A DNA stretch of 64,000 nt from Chionoecetes opilio (taxonomy: Eukaryota > Arthropoda > Malacostraca > Decapoda > Majidae): contig JACEEZ010018578.1 in assembly GCA_016584305.1 (NCBI GenBank), forward strand, positions 51,001-115,000. The letters run 5' to 3'. The translations under genes were made by a program, and so were the position numbers. The notes beneath the pieces are model-generated. The model was not told where the DNA came from. It ran no database searches and saw nothing but the letters and a program-made list of their open reading frames with translations. Positions within the stretch are counted from its first letter, which is position 1, and every line of letters begins with the position of its first letter. This document shows, one piece after another, positions 1 to 11,540 of the stretch.

Positions 1-545
1 CTAGATAATGATAGTGAGATGACATATTCGCAGGACAACGAGGCTAATGTGATGGAGGTGGTCTTCATATCTGACATCTTGAAGACGCTAGACTAAACGC
101 GTGGCCCAGCATTCAGTGGTGACGTCACCGGGAGATTCTACGTCCGTGCCAGTTTTCCTCCCAAGAGGTGGTTTGTCACTTTTTTGATGCGGAAGTGATA
201 GATAAATTATGTTTGGATTAACTTTTAAAAATGTATGGGTATTTGGCAAGGTTTAGTGGGGACACTCTGCGGGGAGCGAGCGGGGAGAGACGGTATGGTG
301 CCTAATGAGCGGGGAGCAGTCCAAGACGACGTAGTCCGTGGAGAACACGCGTAGGCATGCAGGACTTTCGCGTGGTCACAGGACACGACCACGTCGCGTC
401 CTACCGCAGTTGGTCCATTCTCTTCTCTGATCTCAGGACCACTAGCTGTATCCATTATTTATAGGTATATTACAGGTGGCGGGATGTCGATATACCTTTA
501 TATTGTGAAGGCAGGCCGGGAGCTTGAACACACATAAGACTAAAG
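1..545. other. Non-repetitive stretch without recognised gene
   Basis: Ordinary mixed-composition DNA. Short open frames exist on the minus strand but none has a recognisable motif or splice context. Nothing here is supported as a gene. Confidence 0.4.
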
Positions 546-547
546 TA

Positions 548-1303
548 CAGTCAAACCTCGATGTAACAGACCTCGATGTAAATTCTCGGATATAACGGAT
601 TCCATTGCGTTTTTTTTTTTTTTTTTGCATAGTCACTTATTTTTATCGCCGCTCTAATGTCAACTCAACATAATGTATTATTTTCCACTTTACTTGGAAT
701 GCTGGTTTTAAGAGTTTGTGATCACACTATAAGATATAATATTATAAGAAAGGGGCCTGTGTCTAGTGATTAGTGGTAGAAGGTGGTATGTTTAAATAGT
801 GACTATTAGTGTTATGGGTGGCGCTGCTACGTTCCCTGTCACCTCAACACCCATAAATACCTTATCTAAGGTGACACGCAGTGCTACACTGACTAAATAG
901 TGACACGGTATAGAACTGCACTTAAAACATATAATATATATAATATGAGCATAGTCATGATAAGTAAGCAATACCTTTGGAAGCCACGGCTGAATCTGGC
1001 TGTAGTAATGTTACTTCACTAGAGCTTGAGCTGCTAGCTAACGTTCTGGTTGTTTGTGATTATTTCTCATTTATTTCACGTGTAGGAGCGGACCAAATTC
1101 AGCATGTAGTGCCAGTCACTGTTTACCTCCCAACATAGCTACACAGTCTGGTTGTGTTTGTAATTATTTCTCATTTATTTCACAATTTTTCCCTTTTTTT
1201 CATATATTTTTCCACCCTTGGAGAAATACCCTCGCTATAACGGACAATCGGCTTTAACGGACCACTCCTCCCCCCTTTAGTCCGTTATATCGAGGTTTGA
1301 CTG
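548..1303. mobile_element. pogo/Tigger-type MITE (non-autonomous Tc1/mariner superfamily)
   Basis: The left end begins CAGTCAAACCTCGATGTAAC and the right end is its inverted counterpart, GATATAACGGACTAAAG preceded by the same CAGTCAAACCTC when read on the other strand. Both ends abut a TA dinucleotide (546-547 and 1304-1305), the target duplication expected for this superfamily. Inner parts of the ends also match (a GGATATAACGGA type block near 587-599 and CGCTATAACGGACAA near 1233-1247). The 756-bp body has no transposase-like frame, carries a T16 run and is AT-rich, so it is a non-autonomous copy. The family call rests on the TIR type and the TA duplication. Confidence 0.8.
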
Positions 1304-1305
1304 TA

Positions 1306-2118
1306 TATTGAGATATCAAAATTATAATTTCACGTTTTTTAACTAATGAAACAATTGAATAAACCTGGCCAAATATAGTTTAAAACCATCCCAGGGATGA
1401 CTTTTACCTTTACTGAAAGTTTGGTTGAAACCTGGAAAGAAATTGGCGGAGCCGAAACAGACGGACGGACAGACAGACAGACATTCGGTGAATTATAGTA
1501 ACATTATTCTATCATAATAATTATATCACTTAATATTGCAGTTATCTTTATTAATATTATCATTATTATCATTATTATCACACTGATAATATTAATAAAT
1601 AATAATATTAGTAATAAAAATAATAATAATAAATAATAATAATAATAATAAGTAGGAGAATAAAAATAAAAATAATTAAGATAAAAATAATTATAACAAA
1701 ATAACAATGATGCAAATACATAATAATAATAATAATAATTTAGATAATGCTAAGTGGCTATTAAAATAGCCACTGTACTCCAGGACTCTTATGCAATATT
1801 ATCATGTCATTTTATTATTATTATCATTATTTATTGTTATTATCATTATCATCATTATTATTGTTATTGCTATCATTATTACTTATAATTATTATCTTTT
1901 TTTTTTTTTTTAGTTAATACTAATATTATTTATCAAAAAAAAATAACCCATTTTTTTACCACTTATTATATCATTTAAATTTTTTTAAATTTTTTATTAA
2001 TAACAAAGTAAAACTTACAGATTTTGAATTATAATGTTATTTGTATTTATAATCAAGTATAATACTTAGAAAGACAATCGGAATGGCTTTGTATAAATAA
2101 CACCGTATTTAAAATTAT
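1306..2118. repeat. ATT/AAT-rich low-complexity DNA with (GACA/GACG)n stretch
   Basis: A GACGGACGGACAGACAGACA stretch sits at about 1460-1490. From about 1500 the DNA is almost pure A/T with imperfect (ATT)n and (AAT)n runs and A/T homopolymers. The open frames inside are low-complexity Y/I/L-rich translations and are not genes. Confidence 0.8.
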
Positions 2119-2137
2119 CTCTCTCTCTCTCTCTCTT
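2119..2137. repeat. (CT)n microsatellite
   Basis: About nine perfect CT units. Confidence 0.9.
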
Positions 2138-2289
2138 AGGACAGAAAAGGCAGTGCCTTTACCTATCTCTATCTGTTTATAGACACACAATTATAATATG
2201 TGAGCCAAAGCTCTGAGAGCAGAAACACAGGCAGCTCTCCTTAACCTTCAGTCATTTACACACAATTACGACACTGAATGCTGGAGAGC

Positions 2290-2426
2290 AGCGTCGCCGG
2301 TGAGTCAAACACGGCGAAACGTTGATACGTGTGAACGCGTCCATAGACACGCATGGTTATTTGGATTCACGACGTCTTGTCCGGGACGGTGCACGGCAAA
2401 ACGTGGATCCGTGTGATCCGGGCCTA
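2290..2426. mobile_element. Possible terminal part of a PIF/Harbinger-like element
   Basis: Two related blocks, ACGGCGAAACGTTGATACGTG near 2311 and ACGGCAAAACGTGGATCCGTG near 2392, are followed by GATCCGGGCC. Read on the minus strand the right edge starts GGCCCGGATCACACGGATCC, which resembles Harbinger-type termini. No matching opposite end or target duplication was found, so the assignment is weak. Confidence 0.25.
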
Positions 2427-2582
2427 ACACTCTATTAGCTCTATTTCTGGCCTCAATACACTGTTTCCTAGGTCGGAGGTCTGGGCTCACCCTCACTCCA
2501 AGATCTTTTTCACCTTCTGATCTTTTCAGCGATACATTGCATATGGTGTATCTATTACCAGGGTTTTTTCTACCAACATTCA
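2427..2582 (-). pseudogene. CR1-like retrotransposon RT fragment
   Basis: The minus strand reads MNVGRKNPGN, then SLKRSEGEKDLGVRVSPDL and IEARNRANRV. This is the post-catalytic part of a non-LTR reverse transcriptase, beyond the YADD box. It is nearly identical to the copy at 57817-57978 (by eye four mismatches over about 154 bp), so it comes from the same young family. It is truncated on both sides: the 3' side stops abruptly at 2427 and the 5' side ends in a hairpin. Confidence 0.85.
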
Positions 2583-2624
2583 TAGAAAAAACCCTGGTAA
2601 TAGATACACCATATGCAATGTATC
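2531..2624. repeat. Perfect 42-bp inverted repeat with 10-nt loop
   Basis: Arm 2531-2572 and arm 2583-2624 are exact reverse complements around the loop CCAACATTCA (2573-2582). The left arm is CR1-like coding sequence, the right arm its inverted duplicate. A fold-back of this kind can come from snap-back priming of cDNA, or from an assembly or library chimera. Confidence 0.9.
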
Positions 2625-3590
2625 ATTACATTTTGCAATGATTCGCAATGATTTCCTTAGAAATTTCCTTCGCAGGCCTAAATTTCCTTGAAATCAGGAC
2701 ATTTCCTTGCCAGTGGAAACACTGGTTCACTGTAACATCAGGGTTTGCCAGATAGGTGGGCGGGTTTATGGCCAAATTAACTGCTAAAAAAGTATTTTTT
2801 AATTTTTATTAAATGTATTTAAATACTGTATTTAAATACATGACAACCAATGTATTTATAAATAAATTTCTAAATACATAAATGTATCTAAATGCGTATT
2901 TAAATACAATTGTATTTAAATAGTGCCCAGCTCTGCGAGTAACTAGGGAATACTGTATGTGCCCAAAGCTATATTCATAATTGAAATTTATGATATTATA
3001 CAGACGTAAATTTTGGTCTTAAGATCGTATCTAAACTTACATAATGAGAGTCAACGGGAAAATAGGATTTGTTTAAGGCATTTTGGTTGAGGCATAATTT
3101 TCCAGTACCGTGACTCGTGCGTTAAATGGGGCGGTAAGTAGTGTGGCATAGGCTGGCATTTCAGAGTGTGGCACATCCTATGCATCCTTGTCTTATACCT
3201 CTGCTCATGTCTTATTGATGTTTATTTGGCCTTTCCTGTATTTTTTAGCATTTTTTTTTGTTTACCCATTTTACACAAGATTCTGCTGACAACTTAATAA
3301 TAATTAAGGGTTCCAATAAATATTTCTATCCTCCCATTGCGTCCATGTATAATTGTATCTCATAAAGAAGAATGAAACAATCTAGACCCCATTTACAGCA
3401 CTGGCCCACCAGACCCAGTGCTGGGGCATACCAGGCCAGGGAGGGTGGCAGGCGGCAACACTGTCCACACCACTTCATTCCCACACAGGACACGACACAC
3501 CCACAATGCCTCGGCACACACTGGAACACACTGTCCACACCACATCACACACCTCAAAAGTGGCTCCGCATGTGCTTAGAAATATCAGCC
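2625..3590. other. Intergenic stretch without recognised gene
   Basis: Mixed, partly AT-rich DNA with a run of TATTTAAATAC-like words at about 2800-2920. Open frames at 3326-3593 on both strands are mirror images of a CA-rich segment and show no domain. Confidence 0.4.
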
Positions 3591-4527
3591 TAGTCTCTTG
3601 AATGCTTTTCCCACAGACATCCACATTTGAATTCCCTCAGGCCGAATGTCTGAAGATATGTTTGGTTGAGTTCAGAATTCGAAAGGAATCTTTTCCCACA
3701 CTCTTCACATTTCATAATTCCTTCACCAGTGTTTGTCAGGGTGTTGTCTGTTGAGGTTAGACTTATGAGTGAATTTTTCCCACAATCTTCACATTCAATT
3801 AATTCCTTTCACCAGTGTGTGTCAGGTTGTGTCTGGTGAGGTTAGACTTATGAGTGAATTTTTTCCACACTCTTCACAGTCATAATTCCTTTCACCATGT
3901 GTGTCTGGGTGTGTCTGTGAGGTTAGACTTTTTGAGTGAAATCTTTTCCCACACTCTTTCACATTCATAAATTCCTTTCACAGTGTTGTGTCAGGTGTGT
4001 GTTGTGAGGGCTTAGACTTTTGAGTGAATTCTTTTCCCACAACTCTTCGGCATTCATGGCCCCTTATCACCAGTGGTGTCAGGGTGTGTCTGGTGAGGTG
4101 AGACTTATGACGTGAATCTTTTCCCACACTCTTGGATTCCATGGCCACTTATCACCAGTAGGTGTCAGGGTGTGTCTGGTGAGGTGAACTTTATGAGTGA
4201 ATCTATCCACACTCTTGGCATTCATGCCCTTATCACCACAGTGCCTTCAGGAAGATCAACACACCCACCAGCTGCCACACCAGAGGCACACTGCTCCTGT
4301 GTGCTGTGGCACTCATGCTGCTGCTGTTCTTGCAGCCAATCTCTGCACCACGACTTATGACATGCCGATGCTCTTGTAGAGGCCCTCAGGAAGCTGGGCC
4401 AGCAGGGTTTCCCAAGGGAAACTTCAGCACTGTCCTTGCGGACGAAGGGATCAGGAGGGGAAGCACCAAGGAGTCCGTCAGACGCACTGGCCAGTTTCCC
4501 GTGGTGAGCACAACGCACAGCACACAA
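3590..4527 (-). pseudogene. C2H2 zinc-finger array, decayed
   Basis: On the minus strand about eight copies of a roughly 84-bp unit follow one another. Each carries the pattern Y/H-E-C-x-E-C-G-K, then F-T-H-K-S-x-L-T-R-H, and a T-G-E type linker, the classic C2H2 finger with conserved linker that binds DNA in the nucleus. On the plus strand the units start near 3613, 3697, 3778, 3866, 3950, 4037, 4122 and 4207. Indels of 1-2 bases in nearly every unit break the frame. The last finger (3590-3640) is incomplete. An open frame at 4222-4527 leads into the first finger (HECQECG after a short shift) and could be the N-terminal part. The upstream exon and regulatory domain are not visible. It could also be an active gene with poor base calling; the indel density favours a relic or low-quality consensus. 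Confidence 0.7.
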
Positions 4528-5455
4528 AACGTCACTGAAAACACGTGCTGGAGTGCACCCGACAGGTAATGGTATAACAGAAAGTATGCTGGGCTAAACA
4601 GAGCAAGGCAAATCTGACTCAGTAAAATGCTTTTGTGTCCAACCATTATTTATGGGGTCATAATGATATCTGCAGCAGCAAGACTATCTTATCACCTGTT
4701 GACTTCCCTTTACTCAATACACTACTCTTTAAGGCGATCGTCCACGTGAAACAGCAACATAAATCATAAGTATTTCTCTTATAAATGTCATCTCCCTTTC
4801 AGTAACCTTCTCCTGCAGTATGAGGTGTGAATTCATTCATGTAGTACCCTAAAAATAAGCCCAACCTCCTGGTCAGCTGGTCACTGATGCTGTGGGCTGG
4901 TGACGTGTTCTGTTGCCAGTATTAGGCTTCACAACGGTTTGCACACAAACAATTATTGACACAATGTTGATGTGCAAAGCTCCATTAGCAGGACCTTCCT
5001 CAGCCCCGGGACCATCAACAGAGCACGTCACTATAGAAGAGGAGCTTGTCAGACGAGGCCAGACAACACCACAACTCAGAAAGAAGGTCTGTCTGAAGAA
5101 TATTGTCCCGGTTCATTCTGGAGTGTTCTCGCCTCGCCAAGAATAAGCAGGATGGTGCACTTTGATGCCCTTTCCATGCAGTACCATCACCCTAAGACAA
5201 ACAAAGGAAAGGGAGCCAAGGGCCACATGAACAAGGCATCTGAATCAGACACATTCTCTGCCTTTTAGAGGTGGAGTTCGGGAACTTTTTGATCGCACCT
5301 CCTAACAGTATTACAGCAATGAGTAGGACATTTTAAAGAGAATTTTAGCCTACAGAAAAGTAAGAGGACGTAAGAATTAAAGTTGGTGTTAGTTGCCCGG
5401 TAATTGTTTACTTTGAAGTCAGCTTCTAGCAGAGACAGGCTCATCCCATCTAAGA
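4528..5455. other. Unassigned stretch with short plus-strand frames
   Basis: Frames at 4913-5146 and 4972-5268 on the plus strand overlap in different phases and contain segments such as EELVRRGQTTPQLRKK. The composition is protein-like, but no known domain was recognised and no splice sites could be tied to them. Confidence 0.3.
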
Positions 5456-5515
5456 ATGGCTTCTAAATTCATGGCTCCAAAACCAACACGCAACCAACAA
5501 GCGAAGCTGAATAGC

Positions 5516-5550
<35 letters not shown>

Positions 5551-6311
5551 ACAGGCAAAGTGGAGTGGTGGTGACGACATCCACGGAGCATGATGATGGT
5601 GATGTGACAGAAGCTTACTGTCCTCATTGGTTGAGGAATCACAATCACTTGTAAAAATGCTTACCTATCAATACCAAGCAATTTAAAGGTTGAAATGGAA
5701 AACCTAAGGAGTGGAAATTGCTGTAAAGATGACCAAATCATGAAATTGAGTGACGAAGTGTTAACATGAAAAAAACAAAGTAGAAGATCTGGAGTTAAAA
5801 TGACAATGTTGACCAGTACGGCGCCGTGACACCATTCATTTTCAGTGGGGCCGGTATTACCTGATGAAAATAGACAGGAAAATACCAACAATATCATTAC
5901 CCATGTTGTCAAAGAAAGTTAGAAAATTGATATCAGTGAAACAGACATTAACATATCACATAGAATTGGATCACCACATTCCCAGTATAAACGCCCAATT
6001 ATTGTCAAGTTAACAAATAGATCACTCAAACATGATTTAATTGGGGCCTGCATCCAGCTTAGGCCTCACCCTCCACATCAACGAGAGCCTGACCTCCAAA
6101 AAGGCTTAAGTTGTTCAAAACAGTCCTATACATCAGAAAAGAACACAGGGACAAATTTCAACAGTGCTATACAAGGATGGAAAAATAATAGTCAAACTAA
6201 AAAACTCCACCATCAAGAATGTAATAGTTTGACGAAAGGACCCTCTTCACTTTCCTAGATAAGTATCCACTTATGAAAGACACATATACACAGGCAACCC
6301 AGTCAACCTAA
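5456..6311 (+). pseudogene. Degenerate ORF1 (RNA-binding type) of a non-LTR retrotransposon
   Basis: It starts at ATG 5456 (MASKFMAPKPTRNQQ), followed by a glutamine-rich tract from a (CAACAG)n repeat at 5514-5552. Further on, after several frameshifts, it reads DNVDQYGRRD, DISETDINISHRIG, KRPIIVKLTNRSLKHDLIG and ends TYTQATQST before TAA at 6309. The order of coiled-coil/Gln-rich part and the N-V-D-Q-Y-x-R-R and H-R-I-G blocks resembles the RNA-binding ORF1 proteins of L1/CR1/Jockey-type retrotransposons that package the element RNA. At least four frame breaks make it non-functional. It lies on the same strand as the endonuclease-RT relic at 11.5-14.4 kb and may be its ORF1. Confidence 0.65.
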
Positions 6312-6620
6312 ACTATTTACACTAACTTTCACTGCATTCTGTTAAATATTCATGTGTATGACTATTGTCTTCAGCGGAAGTGTTAACTATCACCATAACA
6401 ACCATCATTTTCATTGCTACTACTACTAATTATGTTTCAGTCTTGATTCATTATTCATATTTCCTTTCTTATATATACCTTTTCTTTTCATTTCTTTCTA
6501 TTATAGCTTCTTCTTTTTTTCTATTTTAAGTTCCGTTTTTTATTATAGTTACCATTATTATACCATTACTAGCATCTTACTCATTATATGAAAATCTCTG
6601 CATTTGTGATTATCATTATA

Positions 6621-6672
<52 letters not shown>

Positions 6673-6757
6673 ATTACTATAATTATTAATTATCATTATT
6701 TTTATTATTAGCATTATCATCATTGCCGTTATGGCTACTACTACATTGTTTATTATA
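6312..6757. repeat. AT-rich spacer with (TTA)n microsatellite
   Basis: T-rich and ATT-rich DNA. A near-perfect (TTA)n run lies at 6623-6670. No gene. It directly abuts the left terminus of the DNA element at 6758. Confidence 0.8.
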
Positions 6758-9154
6758 CACGGGGTAACGCCAAAAATCGTCAGGGTTTCTCAGTTGATTT
6801 AGACTAATTTAGGTGTTCTTGATTCCGAATATCACATTGATTTTGCTCTATCAGGTCAACTTGTTTAGATACAGCCATAGGCCTACCTGACGGGCTATAC
6901 AATATGCTATATTCAGGGGTTTTGAGTTCAATCATATTTTTCTTGAGAATATGATCGAATTACAATGCCAGACACGAAATAAAGGGAATTCCACATTAGC
7001 CAATCAAAATCAATACCTTGGTCCACCATTAACTCCATCTAATTCTAAATGCGAAACTTCTAAATTTCATTGTCTGACACTCAGCTGCATCTTTCTTTTT
7101 CTTTCAGTTTATTGTGATGGCTTCAGGCTCGACGTTCATGCAGGAATAACCTGACGTTTTCCTGCTACATCTGCGGACAATACACGCTGTCAGGACAGGA
7201 AGAACATCACCAGGATTTGTGACGCGCGCCTACGGGGCTTACTTTTAAAGTCCAAGCTGGGTGACCCAAGATAAGTCCTGCGCACCGCACACGGTGTGCA
7301 AGACGTGCGTGAATACCTCCGCGGTGACGAAGGGCGCGAAAACTTCACTGAAGTTTTTGATTCCGATGGTTTGAGGGAGCCGTTTGACCATGCATCGATT
7401 GTTACTTCTGCGCCATCAAATAACTAATGGCATCACCGGGCAGAATCGGCACAGCCTCCGTCACCCCCCCGACTTCCCATCTGCCCGCCGTCTCACTGGC
7501 TCTGCGAAGAAATTCCTGTACAGCGTTCACAGAGCTTCCCGAAACAGCGAACGACGAGGCCACCAGTACAGAACGAGCGAGGATATACAGAAGAAGATAT
7601 GAAAGCACCAGATAGTCCGTGCAGCCCTTTCACAATGTGAGCTTAATGATCTGGTTCGGGATCTCCGCTTGTCGAATACTTCTCCGAGCTGTTGGCCCTC
7701 CAGACTCAAAGAGAAAATCTACTTGGCCATGGACGGCGCGTATCGACTTTCTTCGTAGAATAGGCAAATAGGCCTACATTGCTACTTCTGCCAGGAGGAA
7801 GCCTCGTGTACTGCCGAGATGTCGCCGGTCTTCTTGTTAACTCGTCGCTCACTCGCTCATACGATCCGAGAGATTGGCCGACTCTTCATTGACAGCTTGT
7901 AAGCGCGCTTTAAGTGTGTGCTCCTCCACAACGGGAACCAGTTTCGCCTCATCCTCTTGCGCACTCCAACAACTCTCAAGAAATATTAGCAGTAAGTAAC
8001 GTGCTCACTCGACAAAAATCCATATTAGCAGCGCCAATGTATTCATCTGCGTTCGACTTGAAGAATGTTGAACTTTCTACTTGGTCAGCAGTCCGGGTTT
8101 CACGAATACCCATGCTTTTTATGCATGTGGGACAGTCGAGACCAGAGCCCAGCACTATGTATAAGAAAGAGTGGCCGGCGCGAGAGCCTTTAAGTACCTG
8201 GGGCGAGAACATCATAAACGAACCTCTTGTTTGACGCGGGGAGAAGATATTTGATCCCCACAGCTACACTTGAAGCTTGGGTTTAATGAACAGTTTCAAC
8301 GCGCGCATCTGGACAAGGTGGGAGTGCTTTCAACTACCTGTGTCCGAGCCTTTCCTGGAACTGAACCATTGAGAAGCTGAAGGCCGGCATTTTTCGATGG
8401 CCCACAGATACGGCAGCCTTCATAAAGGACACAGAGTTCCAAAACTCCTGAACACGCTAGAGTGCGCCGCGTGGAAATCGCTTTGTGGCAGGTGGTAGAA
8501 CACTCCTGGGAACACGAAGGCAGCAAACACGCCAACTCGTCGCAGCATGATCGAGGCCTTTCCCAAAACTCGGGTGTTTGATGAGTAATTAAGAATGCAC
8601 TTCCTGTTCTCGACACATGGAGAAGTTTTCCTGAAAACCTTGGGCGATGAGCGAACTGAGCAGGAGAAAGGTTCCATCAGGACAATGCGCCAAATGGAGG
8701 AGAGGTACAGGGAGGTGGGACGCAGTTATGATGCGGACTAACTGCTGGTCGCTGAGAGAGACAACCCAGCAGCTGCTCACCACGGGAATCGAAGAAACGC
8801 CGATTATGCGTGAACTCTTGACTTTTTGTGTCACGTAACGCTCATTCTTAGACTACTATTATGATATTATGCTTATCAAATTTGATGGACTAAATAAAAA
8901 CTGAATGAATTTGGATACGCTGACTTTTATTTCTTGAGAAACGGAAAAAATCATCAGGGGTTTCTCAGCTGATGATCCGCAGAAATTTTTTTTTTTTACG
9001 AAAAAAGTCGATTTTTTTTAAATTTCTGTAGCAAAAAAAACTGACCTGATTGAGCAACCCGGTCATTTTCCGGACTCAGAGCATCAATTAGTCTAATTCA
9101 AGCTTGGAAAACCCTGGACGATTTTCAAAACATATGTTTTTTGTTTACCCAGTG
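6758..9154 (+). mobile_element. Terminal-inverted-repeat DNA element with broken protein gene
   Basis: The left end reads CACGGGGTAACGCC; the right end read in reverse complement begins CACTGGGTAAAC. Further shared blocks in the same order are AAAATCGTC(C)AGGGTTT, TTAGACTAATT and AATCAGGTCA, so the imperfect inverted repeats are about 100 bp. Both flanks are ATT-rich, and an exact target duplication cannot be read (TTATTATA on the left, TTATCATT on the right). The internal gene occupies about 70% of the element. I do not assign the superfamily. Confidence 0.65.
7117..8838 (+). pseudogene. Cys-rich transposon-borne protein, many frameshifts
   Basis: Reading across frames, the order of blocks is: CYIC near the N terminus, FVTRAYGAYF, KLGDP, an H-T-V-C-K-T-C-V cysteine pair, SLKF and PMVWREP (7165-7382), then DCYFCAIK (7395-7420), SELNDLVRDLRLS and LLASRLKEK (7640-7715), RLFIDS and KCVLLHNGNQF (7880-7955), DLKNVELST, CMWDSR, the F-D-G-P-Q-I-R block near 8395 and MEERYREVGRSYDADY (8695-8745). 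I recall this block order from a repeat-associated, uncharacterised protein family in arthropods and cnidarians with an N-terminal pair of CxxC motifs. A pyrimidine run and CAG (about 7092-7107) just before the ATG may be a splice acceptor. Catalytic residues are not assigned. At least ten frame breaks show it is dead. Its position between inverted termini suggests a transposase; that is an inference. Confidence 0.6.
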
Positions 9155-9181
9155 TTATCATTATTTGTTTATATTATTTTA

Positions 9182-9212
<31 letters not shown>

Positions 9213-9476
9213 AATTAATATTATTATCATTACTCAGTTTTATATTTATTGTCTTCACCGTTCACTGTACATATGAACAACTACCATCACAACTACTTAA
9301 TGTCTGATTAGACAGTAGAACCACTTCTACATTTTACTACCTAAACTCTGCCATTATTGATACCTAACGTTTTTTTTCACCTGTCACTTTGCATTGTTCC
9401 TATCCAGCTTAGGATAATTACCGTAGTCAGTATACTGTTTTTTCTGTGTTTACAAGTTATCATTGCGTTACACTTA

Positions 9477-9507
<31 letters not shown>

Positions 9508-9562
9508 GTAATTATTATTACTTATTATTATACCTATTATTATTATTATTATTATTTTTATA

Positions 9563-9609
<47 letters not shown>

Positions 9610-11090
9610 ATTTTTTATTATTATGTATTATTAGTACATTATTAAAAAAAAAAATTATCTAATCATTTTTTTTTTGAAATGTGTTAATTTTTAAATTCAA
9701 ACATTTTTTTTTAAAATCAAAACCCCCTAACCTTGTGATATTTATAATCATCATCATTACTGTCGTTGTGTACTTAATAACTTCCTGTTTTCATTATTAC
9801 ATCAGTACTATTGATGTTTCATGTTATTGTTTATTATCTTATTACTATTATTACTATTATTACTATTATTGCTAATTTATTATTATTATTATTTTATTGC
9901 TTATTATTACTTTATTGCTATTTTTATTATTAATTAATTGATTATTAGTTTATTATTATTATGATTATTATTAATTATTATTATTATTATTACTATTAGT
10001 ACTACTATCTTTAATCAGCATATTCATATATAAATTATAATATTTTTTTTTATAATATTGATGTTATCCGTATCATTATCATATTGTTGTTATTTTAGTA
10101 TAATTGATGTTATTATTGGTCACTATCATTACATTCTTATCTTTTTTTATCATTATTATTACTGTTATTATGGTCCATTATTATTCATAACTATTACTAT
10201 TTTTATCGTCTACTACTACTAGCTACTAGTAGTAATGTGGTAGTGTCCTCTACTATACTATGTCCCTACGTTTTTACTATTATCATTGTTACTTTAATTT
10301 GTTCTGAGCATTACTGACATGTTTTTTTTCTGTTTCTTTTTCTCATTTATTAAATGCTAACATCACTTATTATAATTATTATTAATATTTTTTATTATTA
10401 TTTATTTTTAGTTTATTATATTGTTTTATTATTCTGTTGTTTTTTTTTTTTGTTTTTAGTTTTATTAATATTATTATTATTTTATTATTATCATCATCAT
10501 CATCATCATCATCATTAGTAGTGTTATTGTATTACTATATTAATGGGTAGTATTATCGCTATTAATTACCATTATTGCCCAAAATTCGTAATATAACTTT
10601 TGGTAGTATTATGCTGCTATCATTACTACTACTTTATTGTTTCAAAGAGAAATGGTGTTTTGTTATTATGGAGGGAGGTGTTATCATTGTGACTAATTTC
10701 TTATATTATATTTTTTTCGGTATTACTTTTATTGTAATAATTCTTTTTCTTATTTTTATTCATCTTGTTATGATTATCACTATTATTATTTATTATTATT
10801 ATTATTACTATACGTCATTATATGAATTTATTTTATTTATTACTACTATCTATTATAGTACTCGTACATCTTATTATTATTATTATCATTGTTACCCACT
10901 ACTAGTAATTACATTTTTCATTACTACTATAACCTAATATTATTTCTATTTACAAATATTACTTTAGTTTTTTATTATTACTATTACTATCGTTATTATT
11001 GGTATTAGCTTATTATTTTTGTTATTAATTGTTATCATCTTTGTCCATTATCATTGTTATTTTCACTACTATCACTACTACCACTACTAC
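9155..11090. repeat. ATT/TTA-rich array block
   Basis: About 1.9 kb of imperfect trinucleotide repeats: (TTA)n at 9183-9215, 9478-9510, 9537-9556 and 9567-9607; (TATTAC)-type at 9838-9870; (ATC)n at 10490-10516. T homopolymers are interspersed. Translations are Y/I/L-only and not coding. Confidence 0.9.
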
Positions 11091-11540
11091 CACTTTGAGA
11101 CACTTAAAAAAAAATTATTTCCTTATCATTGCTCCATGCATATGTGTATATAACAGTAATTGTTTTTGTATATGGTGTTGATTGCTTTTCACTCAACATA
11201 TGTTTTCATTACATGATCCTATACCATCCTTTATATTCCTTTTGCACCCTGCGCGGCCAGACGCGGCAAGAACGCTGCGTTTCTTTTTTCTTGCGCTTTT
11301 TTCTTTTCTATTTTTTTTTTCTCTTCACTTCTCACCTCAACACTTAACCAACATTACGCACTACACATACATGATCTGAATAACTCTGAATCATGACTAT
11401 CTCTAGTTCATCCTTATTTAATCTTAAATGATAACCCAATCAACAACAAAAGACAGGACATAGCATTAAAAAATATTATGCTCTTCATGGACCCACTGAC
11501 TTTAATAATATTTCACAGGTAATTATGACATTCATGCGTA
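11091..11540. other. Linker before ORF2 relic
   Basis: AT-rich DNA with a short GC-richer patch (GCGCGGCCAGACGCGGCAAG near 11250-11270). No gene recognised. It may be the 5' part of the retroelement that follows. Confidence 0.35.

Noticed and set aside
2296..2325. Second hammerhead-like segment (CCGGTGAGTC ... GGCGAAACG)
   Set aside because: Two core positions of CTGATGA are changed and no helix I partner is found; it fits better as part of a DNA-element terminus.
4222..4569. Overlapping plus-strand frames over the zinc-finger region
   Set aside because: Shadows of the minus-strand finger array and its upstream frame.
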